The notes under the pieces were generated by a model. It worked only from the letters and a program-made list of their open reading frames with translations. It ran no database searches and was not told where the DNA came from. This document shows, one piece after another, positions 1 through 11,957 of a stretch of 64,000 nucleotides of DNA. Numbering within the stretch: position 1 is the first letter of the stretch; each line of letters starts with the position of its first letter. Both the position numbers and the translations under genes were made by a program. The stretch lies in NCBI GenBank assembly GCA_024516155.1, contig JAJJXM010000019.1:434001-498000 (forward strand), read 5' to 3'. This DNA comes from Pyronema omphalodes. Lineage: Eukaryota > Ascomycota > Pezizomycetes > Pezizales > Pyronemataceae.

Positions 1-1575
1 TTGCTTTTATATACTGCTAAGTCCTAAGTTGATGCGCGAGAATCATGAGTACCGGAGCCATGAGTTGGTATTTAAAACCTCCTAAGATAACTGAATAATG
101 GAGCTGGATTATTTCGTAGAGTCGAGAAGAGATTCTAGAACGTGAATAACTATTCTCTGATGATGGTGAATGTAAGGGGAGATTTCTGCTTGATGGCTCG
201 ATGTACCAGACAGGGTTTCATCAGAGAAAGTACATTAGAGAATACTGTAACACCAGAGCCAGACCACAGTGGAAGACTTCCCATCGACCCATAGCAACGA
301 ACGGGGGAGTCTATTCCATCACAAAAGAATATTTTCTATAGCACACGAATAGAGCACTAGGATAGACAGGGAGGTAGGTGACAGAGAGGTACCTATCCCC
401 CTGTCTATTCGGATTTTCTATTGCTATTGCATAGGTGAAGTTGGGGTTGTTCTATCACCCCGAATAGAGCGATGGAAAGTCCTCCAGCAAAAGTCTACTA
501 CTCTGAACTCGAGAATCCGCTAGAGCTCCCCCCCCCCCCTCTTCCCCGTCCGGATGGAAAGAGATTAGATATCAATCCGGATGAAGAGAGGATACAACTG
601 GGCAGTATATGAGGAATAACAGAAAAAGAGAGGCGGGAAGATCCATGCAGAAAAATTAAAATTTTGGGGTAGCGACAGGATGATGTTTGGTTACGGGTTG
701 AGAATGTCTGAGGAAGGAGTCGAAAGTTTGTTTATTACTGTAGCGTTGCAGAGTGTATATTTGATTTTGGTTGCTCGACTTGAGTATGTTATTGAGGCCC
801 TGGTGAGTTTCGTATACAATCACTCGTAGATGATAGGAATTATCAAAAATATCTCTTTTTTATGTATTCCTTACATTTAAGTGACTTTTTTTCGTATTGA
901 CGTGATAAATATTCTAACATGCACTTCATGCCTATTCAATTCGTTAATAGTATTATGAAGCTATCATCACGTTACACTAGCCAATCCAATGCAAAAATGC
1001 GCGCTCCTTCTCAAAGTAGGATAATCAGTTCCATTTTACAAAGAGCCAGTTAATAAGAGGCAAAGAATGCTATTCGGGCTTTAACTGGGCGATTCGGACT
1101 TCTCCCAAGTTCCCAAAGACGATGTAGATACCCCTTATGGGTGTATTGTAACCGAATACCCTCAAGCAGAGCTGGCATTGACCGGGTCGGGGTTAGTAAA
1201 GGGGCTGATCGGGGGTCAGTAGAATTAGTATTGAGTTATCTCGAGAATGTTCGAGGATAGTTGGATAACATGAGTAAGGAGGATGGAATAATGGACAGTG
1301 CTGGAAATATATACAGTATTGACTGATGTGCTAGGATAGAAAAGAACTCATCTATAGCCATTCGCAGGTTGAATGTGGAATGGAATTTGATTTAGGCATA
1401 AGCACTCTTTTCTGGTTCGCTGAAGTTAACTCCATGGGCAGACAGCTGTCGCCGTTGCGGCATCATCAGTTATCACACACACTCGTGACTTTGAGCCCCT
1501 GTCTGACTCGGCCAGCTCATTTTTTTTCTACTGACCCCGGTCAGTGCCAGTCCTGCCCTCAAGCAAATTTTCTTC

Positions 1576-2397
1576 TATCATATTGTAGTCAGAACCCAAA
1601 TCAACAACACCTGCCAACTATCAAAACACTGCCGCTATATATAGTGGCATCGTGAGAGCAGTAACCTGTCGTGGTTGGTGGTTGGCGTTCCGAAATCCCA
1701 TGGATACACTTTTTAAGATTGTCGGAGCGGTAAATGGAATAGCATCAATGGCACACGAGTGTAAACTGTGTGCCTCGCAATGCGGTTTGTTCTAGTTGTA
1801 AGCAACACAAGAAGAAACTTTAACCTTGGATCATGATCCTCAACATGAATGACCATCGAGAGGGGGTAACACTTCTCAATATTGCTAGCTATTCAGGCGA
1901 AGTACCAAAGTCGTATCGTATTATGGGCCCAGGTTGACTGCCACCGTCGAATCAGGGAGACTCTTTGCTAACTTTCCCACCATCTGCCTCCATATCGGCA
2001 TCGTCAGAGCAGTAACCCATCATGTTCGGTGGCAGGTCTTCCCAAGCACCATGTAGAGACGTTTTGACATTGCTTTAATTGTAGAGTAAAATATGAGTGT
2101 GGTTGTCTCCTAAAGATGAACGAATAATCATCGAGAGGGTATACCATTCCTCAATACTACAAGCTACTCAAGCGAAGTACCAAAGTCGTATCGTATTATG
2201 GCCTCAGGTTGACTGCCACCGTCGAATCAGGGAGACTCTTTGCTAACTTTCCCACCATCTGCCTCCATATCGGCATCGTCAGAGCAGTAACCCATCATGT
2301 TCGGTGGCAGGTCTTCCCAAGCACCATGTAGAGACGTTTTGACATTGCTCTAATTGTAGAGTAAAATATGAGTGTAGTTACCTCCATAAGTTTTGAA
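1576..2397. repeat. 274-bp tandem repeat, two good copies plus one diverged
   Basis: The stretch at about 1850-2123 is repeated almost exactly at about 2124-2397. The shared core GAAGTACCAAAGTCGTATCG sits 274 bases apart, and most of each copy matches, including the run ending GTAGAGTAAAATATGAGTGT. A third, much more diverged copy precedes them (about 1576-1849), recognisable from GGCATCGT-AGAGCAGTAACC and the GTTCGGTGG-like block. No coding potential runs through the units. Confidence 0.85.
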
Positions 2398-3295
2398 AAG
2401 TCTCGGGTTGCCTGTAGGGATTGTTAGTATCGCAATGTCAAATTTTAGAGAGGGATTGAAAACTATCAAGTAGTCTGTCATGGAAGAAAAAAGACGAACA
2501 ATTACCGTTGGTGGTGGTTTAATGTCAATAATTAGACAAAGACGTCAGATAACAATAGTGGAGGAAGGGTGGAGTTTTGTATATCCATGGGTGGAAAAAG
2601 ATGTTCTGCTGATAACCTAGTGGAGGGTGTACATATGGCCCGAAGCTCCGGCTAAACTCTCTCAAATCCACCCTCGTACCTCGATTTAACCCCGCCTCTA
2701 TGGCCGCTGCCCGTAACTTCGTCCAACTCTTCTCCTCCCCTCCTCATTTTTTTTCTATACTGCGCATGCATGTGGCTTAGTATATACACAGCATTATCGA
2801 CTGTTTCAGGATTTAGAACAGTCTATTTATAAGAAATCTCCAGATGTATATAGCATATTCCAGCGTTTCCCATTGTCCAATGGGTCCAGTCCGGGGATTG
2901 GACTACGTATCGGTGGTCCGTCCGGCACCTTGGACTAGAACTGACAGCGAAATTCGCCGTTGACTGCATTCGACTACGTTCCAAAGAGTAAATACCCACG
3001 ACATAATTCGCGCATGTTTGCAAAAACAATTGAAAGCCCCATTATCTTTCGGCCACTATGTAGTACTTCGTATCATGATGTATGAAGTTTCTGTGTTGTC
3101 TGTTAAAAATTTGTTATTTATGAATTGCAAAACCAATGATCAACAATAAAAACAATTGAAATTACGGGAATTATGCAGGATTCTCCCGCCAAGACATCGA
3201 AATATTCAAAATACTCCGAAAAGTTTTTTTTATGTAATATACCCCTCGCTTCGATCCATGCCGCCGCACCAGCCGCAAAGAAGTTTATTCGAAGC

Positions 3296-3296
<1 letters not shown>

Positions 3297-3326
<30 letters not shown>
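3297..3326. repeat. Poly(T) tract
   Basis: About 30 consecutive T, followed after ATTC by a second T run. It is read directly and has no associated gene. It could be simple slippage or the decayed poly(A) tail of a minus-strand retroposon. Confidence 0.8.
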
Positions 3327-3328
<2 letters not shown>

Positions 3329-3503
3329 TCTTTTTTTTTTAGAGTTGGAATACAGATGTGAGGCCCCCCAATTCTCACCCTCACCGCCCAGTTGTCAATG
3401 GCCGTGCTGAAGACTTTTGCGCGAGAAACAAGGGCATTTGAGGGCCACGTAATTTCCCCAGTCTCTGCGGAATTGACGTTTTAAACTGTTACAGTACTCG
3501 GAA

Positions 3504-3725
3504 GTGCATCATGAACAATGTAAATGTAAATGTAAATCTGCGTCTAAATGGTTGTTTCATGAATACAAGCGCATCCTAATCACAACACCGGACCGCAATT
3601 CAATGCAAATAGAAACGGCGGAGGCTATGGCTCATCGAAGGACTGAAGAGCTTCAATTCCAAACGCCCGCTTTGATTACTGTCTACCGGCGATCTATTTA
3701 CGTAAGTCATGTTTTCTGTATGTAT
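3504..3725 (+). pseudogene. hAT transposase C-terminal fragment (fossil 1)
   Basis: A 74-codon open stretch contains KWLFHEYKRILITTPDRNSM followed by QIETAEAM. This follows the hAT dimerisation domain pattern (an E-x-x-F-S-x-x-K-R-x-I core, then S/R-M/L-x-x-D-T-x-E-A). Two other fragments in this window (about 16.5 kb and 29.3 kb) share the same K-R/Q-x-x-I-T/S-x-x-D-x-x-S-M-x-A-D-T-x-E/G-A-I order. No intact upstream transposase is visible, so it is a relic. Recognition rests on motif pattern and on similarity to the other copies. Confidence 0.55.
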
Positions 3726-6383
3726 TGAATAACATTGGTTTCCGCTTCCTGAACCAATTTCGCTGTAAAAAACAGTTTTCGAGATTTCAAGATGACTGAA
3801 GTGGGCCCGGTTTGAACAGGGCTTGTATTGGTTTTAGCATTTTATCCAGGTAATACTGCTTAAAATAAATAGGTTTAGGTCACCGTGCTGTTCACATATT
3901 CCAAAAGTCCGCAAAGTCCCTTGTTGACGTCATCTCGAACCGGTTCATACGACTTGGAGATTTGAATATAGTGTGTATACTATATACCTCATTGAATAAA
4001 ACACAAAGTGGCATGTTAATAAAATTTACATTGGATTTGAATAAAATATACACTATGATATGAAGAAAGCTTTGATCAAAATAAGGATAAGCATACTCGA
4101 CGGTGCTGCCAATGTCTTCCAATAATACATTCCACCGCTCATACCGACATTCATCGATACTGTGTACTTATTCCCTCTCTTATACATAATTTTTACATTC
4201 ATATGTTTAGTTTACATTCCGCATATATTGGTTTGACTTTTGGTATTTTTATAGAGCTTCTAGTATCTTTTATATAACTTTAGGGTCTTCCATTTACGGT
4301 ACACCAGAATTTATACGTATTCGTGCACCCTTTTCCCCGTAAATCTCTGCCAAATTTTACACACATTTCTCATACAATTATTTTCAACAATTATCTCGAC
4401 TTCCCGAGGGAAATTAACGATTAACCACAACTTTCATTGCCTTTCAGATCGAGGCCGTCATGAACTAATTTGTTTGGGAACCGTGTGATGACTTTGCAGG
4501 ATAGATAAGAAAGAGCCTTCAGCTAACATATCATAGCAACGATGGCGTTGATAAGGATATGCTAGGACTCGTCTCAACTTGATTTCTGTAAGCACCACCT
4601 TTAGGCTTTCACGATATACTTTCTCTTTCCTAGTCACACTAAAAAACGAAAAGGAGAAAAAATGAAAAAGAAAAAAGTGGCAACTTCAACAACAACAACA
4701 ACAGTAACATCGACATTCCCTTGAAACTCCAACAACAATATTAACATCAACATTCCCCTAAAATAACTTTACAACCGAACCAGAATCCATGATTGCGACG
4801 CCTTACTTAAAACCCGAACCCGAACCCTAAGCCCACATGGGCCGGCGCCGACACCCTAAATAGAATTATGTAGTTAGGGTTGTATGCAGGGTTATTCTAT
4901 AGGGTTGTGGTGTAACGTTCATGTATTTAATTACCTGAATACCTGAGCACCCCACGCCCGGGAGTATTGACAAGACCGTGAATGGGGATACGACTGTGGA
5001 ACAACGAATACTTACAGTGCATACACGACCGGAGAATCAACTGGGCAACCGCTATACGTACCCAATCACAACGATCGAGTAGCGTACATGCCCAAGTATA
5101 TGCTATATACCATATTACCCGACCGAGTGATAATACAGTAATTTGTGATCCCCCTTTCGAAATTTCTCTGCCAAGTAAAGATAAACCAAACGGAAATACG
5201 AAAATTAGTATCAATATTGATATCTGACACAACAGATAAAAAATTAGACATCATAGTCATAGTACATTACCTGATAGTATATTACCACGTCGAATATGTA
5301 TTTCTTCCTGCTCCGCTCATTAGTTTCCAGATACACTTGTTGCCAAGAGTAAGAATGGGCTTATTAGTCAAACCACTTCGGCAGTGTGTGCTGCTCATCA
5401 AGAGCTAGAATGGACTACCGGATTTTGAAGGTTGAATGGTGTTCAAAGAGAAAGAGCATGGGCATTGAGAAAGATAATATTCTGCAGAATTGTTGCTTCA
5501 CTTATAGTTTTATGAATTTTTTTTTGCTCGCGTAGAGTCTCAAGCGTCTCGAGACTTAGGAAACTAAATCCCACGAGACGAGACGTCTCGAGCCCATGAA
5601 CGGTCTCATCTCGTCTCGTCTCGTGTGCATCACTCCTATTTCCTGCAAGAAAACAGAAGGAAAAAAAAAAATAAGATAAATAAAGCATCTTTGTATACTA
5701 GATTGTTGGAGAGAACTCAATAATAATGCTAATGCTTACGTCGTTGCTGAATATGGATGTAGAAATCTTGGGATGTTGGGACTTCCGTTAGCGCAGAACA
5801 GAGTGCTGATAGGGTAAGGGAATAGAGTAAGGTGCTGATAGGTTGCTGGTATGCAGGTGCGCGTTTGAGAGTTTATAAGGGTGACTACGGGTGTTTACGG
5901 GTGTTTATAGCTTCTGGGAGAAGGAAATTACCATAACCCACCACCTGAATTTGGAGAGATTGGAATAGGGAGCTGGTGGGTCTTCCCTGTGCATACATAT
6001 GTAGGTAGGTATGTAATATTATGGCGCCCGGTGAGATGAGGTGTGAGATGCTGCATCCCTACCTCCAGCCCTACCATACATAAGCATTTTGAGGGGCGGT
6101 GGGGGTTTCAGTGAGGGGTGGGAAGTCAACATGAATTCAAGCATCATGGATAGCATCCTCAATATCAAAGGAGGTCGATTAAGGGTCAAGTGATTCAAAC
6201 CATGATGCAATGTCGAAATTCTCAAATCCCAACCAAATTTGGTATATATTCATATAAAACAATCAAAACGCCCAAACATATCCCAAAGCGACAACATATT
6301 TACAAATAATAGCTTTCTCCCACAACTGCGCTTACAACTGCGCTTTAACTGGGCTTCGTCTGCTCTTCAAGCTTCGACACCGC

Positions 6384-7374
6384 TTACTCCTCCTTAGCCT
6401 TAGCCAAAGTGATATCATAAGTAAGCTCATAAGCAACACCCTTCCTCTCCGTCTCCTTGAAGTCGACAATCAACGAGTCCTTAACGGCAAAGACCGCATC
6501 ATCCAAAGTGTAAGGATCGCGACGGTCATAGATTTGGGTAGTGAGGGTAGCGTAACCTGGTTTACGGACCATGATGTGAATGTGAGCGGGACGCATGGGG
6601 CTGTTGTGCATCATCAGTCAATCATTCTATCCAAATCCAACTTCCAGGGAGGGGGATAACTTACTGTCTTCCCATCAACTTCAACATATCACCAGCCGGG
6701 CCATCATAGGGGATAGGGTAAGACGTAGGGCACAAGCATTCCAAAGAATAATACCCATTAGCATCAGTCTTAAACTTTCCTCTGTTGTTGAAGTCAGGCT
6801 GCTCCGGGTCTTGCTGCTCATACAATCCATTAGGGTTGGTATGCCACAAATCTACCTCCGCATCTGCAATTGGTTTTCCAGTCTCAGAATCGTAGACATG
6901 CCCATCCATAAACGTTCTCAACTTCTCATCACCCTCGGAATGTTTCTGAACAATATCGGTTCCATTGGCATACAAAGGAGCGTTCTCTCTGAAGAAAGGT
7001 CCAAGGATACAAGACAATGTAGCTTCCTTTGCAGCTCCCTCTGCCATGGAAGTCATGGCATCTTGCGTAATCTGATCCACCAAAGCCTCGAGCCCAAGAA
7101 CGTCGGAAACGAGGATCCCCTCATTGCGCGCATCGTTGGACATCTGTCCAGCACGGTTTAAGGTGTTGACTCCCAACAACCACTCAGGATGAAGAAGGTT
7201 TACATCCCGTGCGAAGGAGTGGAGATGACGGATTAAGGAGGTGAGGACGACGCGGGCGCGCTCGGGAGTCTCCGGGGACATGGCATTGATGACGGCGTTT
7301 GTGAAGGGGTCGGAGAGGGTAGCCTCGAAGGTTGCGAGGGCGCGTTGAGCGGAGGCGTCGGTGGGAGCGGACAT
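6384..7374 (-). CDS. Intradiol ring-cleavage dioxygenase (catechol/hydroxyquinol 1,2-dioxygenase type)
   Basis: Non-haem Fe(III) enzyme predicted to open a catechol- or hydroxyquinol-type ring between the two hydroxyls, giving a cis,cis-muconate or maleylacetate-type product in the cytosol. Two exons, 7374-6665 and 6600-6384; the 64-nt intron has a GTAAGT donor and CAACAG acceptor; 308 aa. Residues 1-130 are the helical dimerisation domain of the family. The beta-sandwich domain follows, with the iron ligands readable as Tyr185 (NPNGLYEQQ), Tyr219 (PTSYPIPYDGP), His243 and His245 (RHPMRPAHIHIMV; the splice falls inside RH). Length and ligand spacing match fungal family members of about 300 aa. 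Catechol versus hydroxyquinol preference cannot be settled from motifs. Six TCGGAT hexamers lie 610-800 bp upstream and one about 120 bp upstream. It faces the same way as the lactonase-like hydrolase, and a phenol hydroxylase lies 14 kb away. Confidence 0.93.
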
Positions 7375-8829
7375 TTTGTGTGAGTAAGTGAACGTGTTGT
7401 CTTTGGTTTTGGGGAAAGAATGAGGTGATGATAATTTTCAATAAAATGCGGGGTTGCCCTCGGGTTTTGAATGCTACGGTAGATCCCTCCCTCCTCGGAT
7501 CACCGAGCGAAACGGATCTGAAATAAAATGAACTGGAACGGAGTTCTGGCTGGCTGGGCAAATCGTGAGATCTCTGATCCGGTAGCTTTGCAATCCTTCA
7601 CAATCTTTGCTCGCTGACCCCCCGCACCACGGATATCGGGCTCTTCCCGTTACCAACGGATGGAAACTAAAAAACGACAAGGGCGTAAGGCAAGAAAGCT
7701 CCTAAGCTTATCCCACCGTCCACGACTCCACGCATGAAATCCATCGATGCTGGTAGGATAGGATGAGATGGGATAACGGCTGTGCAGCGACCAGCGACAA
7801 GCTGTGAGCCAAGGGACCCAAGCTACCTTGACACCTGGTGCATATCCGAAGTCCAGCGAAGCCCAGCAAAGCTCAGCCCCGCCTCTGGGGTCCTTCATGG
7901 GTCCTTACTTGAGGAGCAGTCTTACTGGATATAGTATAGCATAATGGTGACAGATTGTGGGGTGCCGCGGGGTGCCGCGGGGTGCGTCGGATAGTTGTTT
8001 GAACCCTGCTGAGAGCTTCGATAATCCATGGAATGCGCGCTACGCTGATTCGAAATGAACTTTGTGTGGCGTATCGGATATTCTGGGGAGGGGGGGGGCA
8101 TCGGATATGGTGGAGGCTGAGTTAGTAGGTGTATCGGATGGGGTGCGAGGTGTATCGGATGTTACGTTTCGGATGGTTGGCTGGTGCTAAATGGGAAAGC
8201 TTGATTGTTACAGAGCATTTTGAAGTATCGGAAAGCTGACCATGAAGACCACGAGGACCGTGCGGTATACGCAAATAATTGGTGCGGGGTGATAACAAAG
8301 TCGGTAGCGAAGCTGTTATCGCAGCACTGTCACAGCTGTTATCGAAGCATTGTCAAAGTATCATCAAATGTATGTCGTCAAGGACGCATTGACATGGCAC
8401 ACCTATGGCATTAGTAAAAGGTATTGAGTAAGGACGTAACCCAAATTTGTTGAATGCTGGAACCTCTGAATGGGAGTTGTTTGTGTCTACCAAGGAATGC
8501 TGTCGAGTATATCAGAAAAATATTTACTTATTGTTTTTCGATCTGGAACGATGTTTCTTTTGATACTGGTGAGATTTTTGAGATGAGAGAAAAGTGGAGA
8601 TGGATGTGGCGGACAGAAGATGAATCAGGAGGTATAGTTTGAAAAAAGATACCTTAAAGACACAGATGGAATCAATTAGATCTCTTCCACACCTGAAGCA
8701 GTCACTCTTCGAGGAATCTTCAAATCTTTCTTTCCCTACGCAACCCCAAACATCTACCATGAACAACCAGCACTACTATTCACCTCCTCCAAAAACCACT
8801 CCATTTCCCCTCACAAAGCCCAAATATCC
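7375..8829. promoter_or_regulatory. Promoter region of the dioxygenase with TCGGAT cluster
   Basis: This gap separates the dioxygenase start from the 3' end of the hydrolase. TCGGAT occurs at 7495-7500, 7987-7992, 8074-8079, 8101-8106, 8134-8139, 8155-8160 and 8169-8174, all on the plus strand; the last six fall within 190 bp. A hexamer is expected about once per 2 kb counting both strands. CGG is the triplet Zn2Cys6 factors bind, and such a factor is encoded 4 kb away. The tandem GGTGCCGCGG at about 7960-7985 is also here. Function as an operator is inferred. Confidence 0.5.
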
Positions 8830-9679
8830 CTACAAAAACTCTCGAACATACTCTGCAACATCCTCCGGCGCCTCAACAACATGCCAATGTCCGACACCCT
8901 GAAGTACCTTCAACTCCGCCCCCTCAATCTCTTGCTGATACCTCAAGCTTCCCTCCATCGGTGCACTCTTATCCTCCTCACCAGCGAGAATCAGTACCTT
9001 CGCCTTAACCGTCTTCAAATCCCCCGTTGTTGAGGTCGCGATCGCTTTACATAGCGCCGCATACCCCTCTGGTGTTTGGCCCATGAGTACCTCACGGATG
9101 AAGGCTTTGGTTAATGCACTTGCCCTGGAACCTACTGCTGCATCTGGGATGATTGCGGCCATGGTTTCCATTCCACCTGAGAAATAATCAGCCCAGTCCA
9201 TCTTCATCCCCATCTACCCCCCAGCAAGAAAACAAGAGCAACCTACCACTCATAACCGCGCCAACCCGCTTCTCAAAAACCTCAGCCAGGGCCTGGCTGG
9301 GATAAACAGGCCCAAGTAACACAACCTTCTCCACTATCTCCTGTGCCATCTGCGCCAAATGTAGTGCCACAAGACACCCCATACTATGACCTACAACTGT
9401 CACATCTTTTTCAATCTTCAGGTGCTGTAGAAGCTCTAAGACTGTTGCCGCTAGTGATTGTACTGTGACGACTCCTGTGGAGGGAAGTGGTGAGCGTGCG
9501 GCGCCGGGCGTGTCCAGAAGGATTAAACGACGGGATTGCTGCGATTGCAGAGAGTTGACTAAAGGAAAATAGAAGTTCTGGGAACTTCCGAGACCGTGGA
9601 TAAAGATTATTGTGTGAGGCGAGGAAGAGGAGAAGTCGCTGTAGTAGACGCTGCCGCTGCGGAGGGAGGCGATGGGCAT
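8830..9679 (-). CDS. Alpha/beta-hydrolase, 3-oxoadipate enol-lactonase-like
   Basis: Serine hydrolase likely to open the lactone formed after ring cleavage (PcaD-like role), or a related C-C or ester bond in the pathway. Exons 9679-9247 and 9176-8830; the 70-nt intron runs from GTAGGT to TTTCTCAG and restores VMSGGMETMAA; 259 aa, normal for the family. Features: oxyanion HGLGSS near residue 28, nucleophile elbow GHSMG with Ser99, acid Asp213 (LILAGEEDKSAP) and His241 (GVGHWHVVEAP). There is no signal peptide, so it is cytosolic. It is divergent from the SnoaL-like gene across a 586-bp gap with three TCGGAT sites. Lactonase assignment rests on fold plus cluster context; other small hydrolases share this fold. 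Confidence 0.9.
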
Positions 9680-10265
9680 GGCTGCGACGGGGACGGTGAC
9701 GGGGACGACGGGGACGGTGTTTGGTGTTGGGCGATTTGGTGAGAATGGGAATGGAGGGATATGACGCTGGAAAGTTCAGATGCTCAGAAATCGCTTCCAG
9801 AGAATTGGAAATCGGGATTACTGTCAAGCAGCGCGCGGGGGAACTGAAGCGCAGACGGAAGCTACCCGCTGCCGATTGAATCAGTAACGTCATCGGATGC
9901 TGGACATCTAGGCCACAGCTTGAAGCTAGACTAACCCCGCAGCATCCAAAGATAGATACACGTTTTTCGGATGCGGATAAAGGATGGGACAGGAGGGGTT
10001 GCGGATAGAGATGACATATGTATGACAGATGGACAGACATCCGATGGATTTTTGGTTTGTTCCGGGCCGAGGAATTTCCTACCATAGCAGCACAGCTCAA
10101 CAACTACAACTCTTGAACCACTCAAAGAATACCAATATCGATACCCATACCAATACTGCAACTTTACCACTGTTCCTACTCCCTAACTCCCCTCACTACT
10201 TTTACAGCTACCCCACCTACCCCAAAACACCATACCCATAACCAAAACCCTCAAATCCCAGCACA
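9680..10265. promoter_or_regulatory. Divergent promoter with three TCGGAT/ATCCGA sites
   Basis: Shared upstream region of the hydrolase (minus) and the SnoaL-like gene (plus). TCGGAT at 9893-9898 and 9967-9972 and its complement at 10039-10044 are spaced about 72-74 bp apart. This is the same hexamer that clusters upstream of the dioxygenase, so co-regulation is inferred. Confidence 0.45.
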
Positions 10266-10873
10266 ATGCCTACCCGTGACCACACCGCCTTCATCAAACA
10301 ATTCTTCGCAACCAGTGATTCTCCAACAGCGCACGCTGAATACGTTGAGAACTTTACGCAAGATGCTACTTTGAAGATGGGTCTTAGAACTGCTGTGGGG
10401 AAAGAACGTAGGTTCTCCTTTCAATTCCTGTCGTCTTTGATTATCCATCATTATGAATTCCCAACCCTCAAGCCAAAGCTCCTCTAAGCTCTCTTACACC
10501 GCCTTACAAAGAAGCTGAGCCTATTATGCTGATTTTAAATACCATATACTAACACTCACCAGAAATCCGCATAGTCCGCGAAGGCATGTGGGCAGCTGTA
10601 TCATCTCGTCACCACGTTGTAGCTCAAACCTACCCATCTTCCTCCTCTTCCTCAGAAGAAGACTCCGTGATGATGTTTGGCCACGTAGACTACACCCTCA
10701 AAAATGGAAAAAGCCTAACGACAGAATGGGCCTCTAGAATGGTATTCGATGAAACCGAGGAGAAATTGCGGTTTTATCAGGTTTGGTTGGATGCTAGCCC
10801 AATGATTGTGGCCATGGGAAAGAGGATCCAAGCGGGAGAAAATGGGGAGATGGTGATTGTGGATCAGGAGTAG
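10266..10873 (+). CDS. SnoaL-like / NTF2-fold small protein
   Basis: Small alpha+beta-barrel protein of the SnoaL/NTF2 superfamily, whose members act as isomerases, hydratases, decarboxylases or ligand binders. Exons 10266-10407 and 10563-10873 (intron 155 nt, GTAGGT donor, branch ACTAAC, CACCAG acceptor) give 150 aa. The N-terminal helix with FIKQFFATSDSPTAHAEYVENF, the short AT(L)KMGLRTAVGKEQIR segment, then strands ending in WASRMVFDETEEKLRFYQVWLD, match the family layout. A serine run (SSSSSS near residue 76) lies in a loop. No catalytic residues can be named. Its place among ring-degrading enzymes suggests it handles an intermediate of the pathway. Confidence 0.82.
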
Positions 10874-11957
10874 AAGATGGGCGGGGAGGGAGGACGAGGA
10901 GAAGGGGAAGTGGATGATGATAGGAAAGGAGAAGGGGGTCATGTTTTATGCGATTTTTCAATTTGTTCGAATGTCTCTGATGTTTTTGATATGTTTGAAA
11001 GTTTTCGATGTGTTGGATGTTTTATTGTATTGTGAAACTTTTGTAGTTTTGAGCTCAGGGAGCTTCAAACATGCAACTACCATACAGCCATTGATTGATG
11101 TGACTGGTACACCATTAGTTACATTACTTACGCTCCCATCAGTCAATCAAATGCCAATTCATAATTACCAAAGGCCGAAAACAAAAAACAAAAAAAAAGA
11201 TGAAATTCCAAACCAAAAACTGAAACTGAAACTAAAACCAAAAAACCAAAACCCTCAAAACCCCCCAAAACCGAAATCTCAAACCAAAAACCAAAACTAA
11301 AACTAAAACCAAAGAAAAAACAAAATCCCCAAAACCAAGAATTTGAAACATAAAACCCCACCTTTTCATCCCATCGCTTCCCCGGATTTTCCGGATTTTC
11401 CGTTAATCCAACTCCGGACTCCAGATTTCTCACGTGAGTGGGGTTAAATTTAAAATAAAATAAAGTTATTGCGGGGTTGGAGTTGCCGTTGATCCGATCC
11501 TTTTTGCTATGGTGAAATGGGTCTTGCCTGTGGCTTGCTGCTGGCTGCTGGCCGCAGAACGCGTTCTTTACATACCAACCAACCAGCCATACACAATAAA
11601 CCATCCCATAGCATACACCACCAGCTGTACACCATACACACGCCATACCAACCATCAGACACCAGACAACAGACACCAGACACCAGACACCACATCGGAT
11701 ATCCGACACACGCACGCACGCACGCACGCACACTACATCTGATCTGATCTGATCTGATTTGATCTGTGTCCGCATCCCGCCCGCATCCCGCATCCCGCAT
11801 CCGCCTGTGCCCATCTGTGCCACCGTTTTCACAATTCCCAATTCGTCAGCAACAGCTCAGGGCAAAACCTGTCAGCTCAATTCAGCTCCTTATCATCCGA
11901 CGACCCGACGCCCGACGCCCAACGCCTGTCGACCCGACGTCTGACACCTGCCACCTG
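10874..11957. promoter_or_regulatory. Regulator promoter/5' leader with microsatellites and a CGG palindrome
   Basis: A-rich AAACC/AAACT repeats fill about 11170-11335. Close to the regulator start come short tandem repeats: ACCAGAC (about 11655-11692), ACGC (about 11710-11730), TGATC (about 11738-11765) and CATCCCGC (about 11772-11800). At 11695-11706 there is a perfect 12-bp palindrome, TCGGATATCCGA, which contains CGG-N4-CCG, a classic Zn2Cys6 dimer geometry. It lies 252 bp before the start codon. Confidence 0.5.

Larger units (their letters stand above)
1..6383. other. Gene-free repeat-containing region
   Basis: No open frame here has credible protein features; the longest are low-complexity or lie in repeats. 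Inside are a tandem duplication (about 1576-2397), a T-homopolymer (3297-3326), a hAT transposase fossil (about 3504-3725), an ACA/ACC-rich simple-repeat patch (4685-4760) and a run of GAGACG/CGTCTC inverted repeats (about 5525-5640). The last 300 bases are the 3' side of the dioxygenase gene. Confidence 0.6.

Noticed and set aside
4800..4920. CCCTAA/TTAGGG words suggesting a telomeric repeat
   Set aside because: Only isolated single copies in both orientations occur, not a tandem array, and conserved genes lie on the same side. Coincidental short words.
11143..11841. 232-codon minus-strand frame upstream of the regulator
   Set aside because: It translates microsatellites and A-rich low-complexity DNA (Phe/Gly, Cys/Val runs) and overlaps the regulator's promoter; no conserved features.
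11766..11957. Longer N-terminus for the Zn2Cys6 factor
   Set aside because: The frame opens with GTG inside short tandem repeats and has no ATG before 11958.
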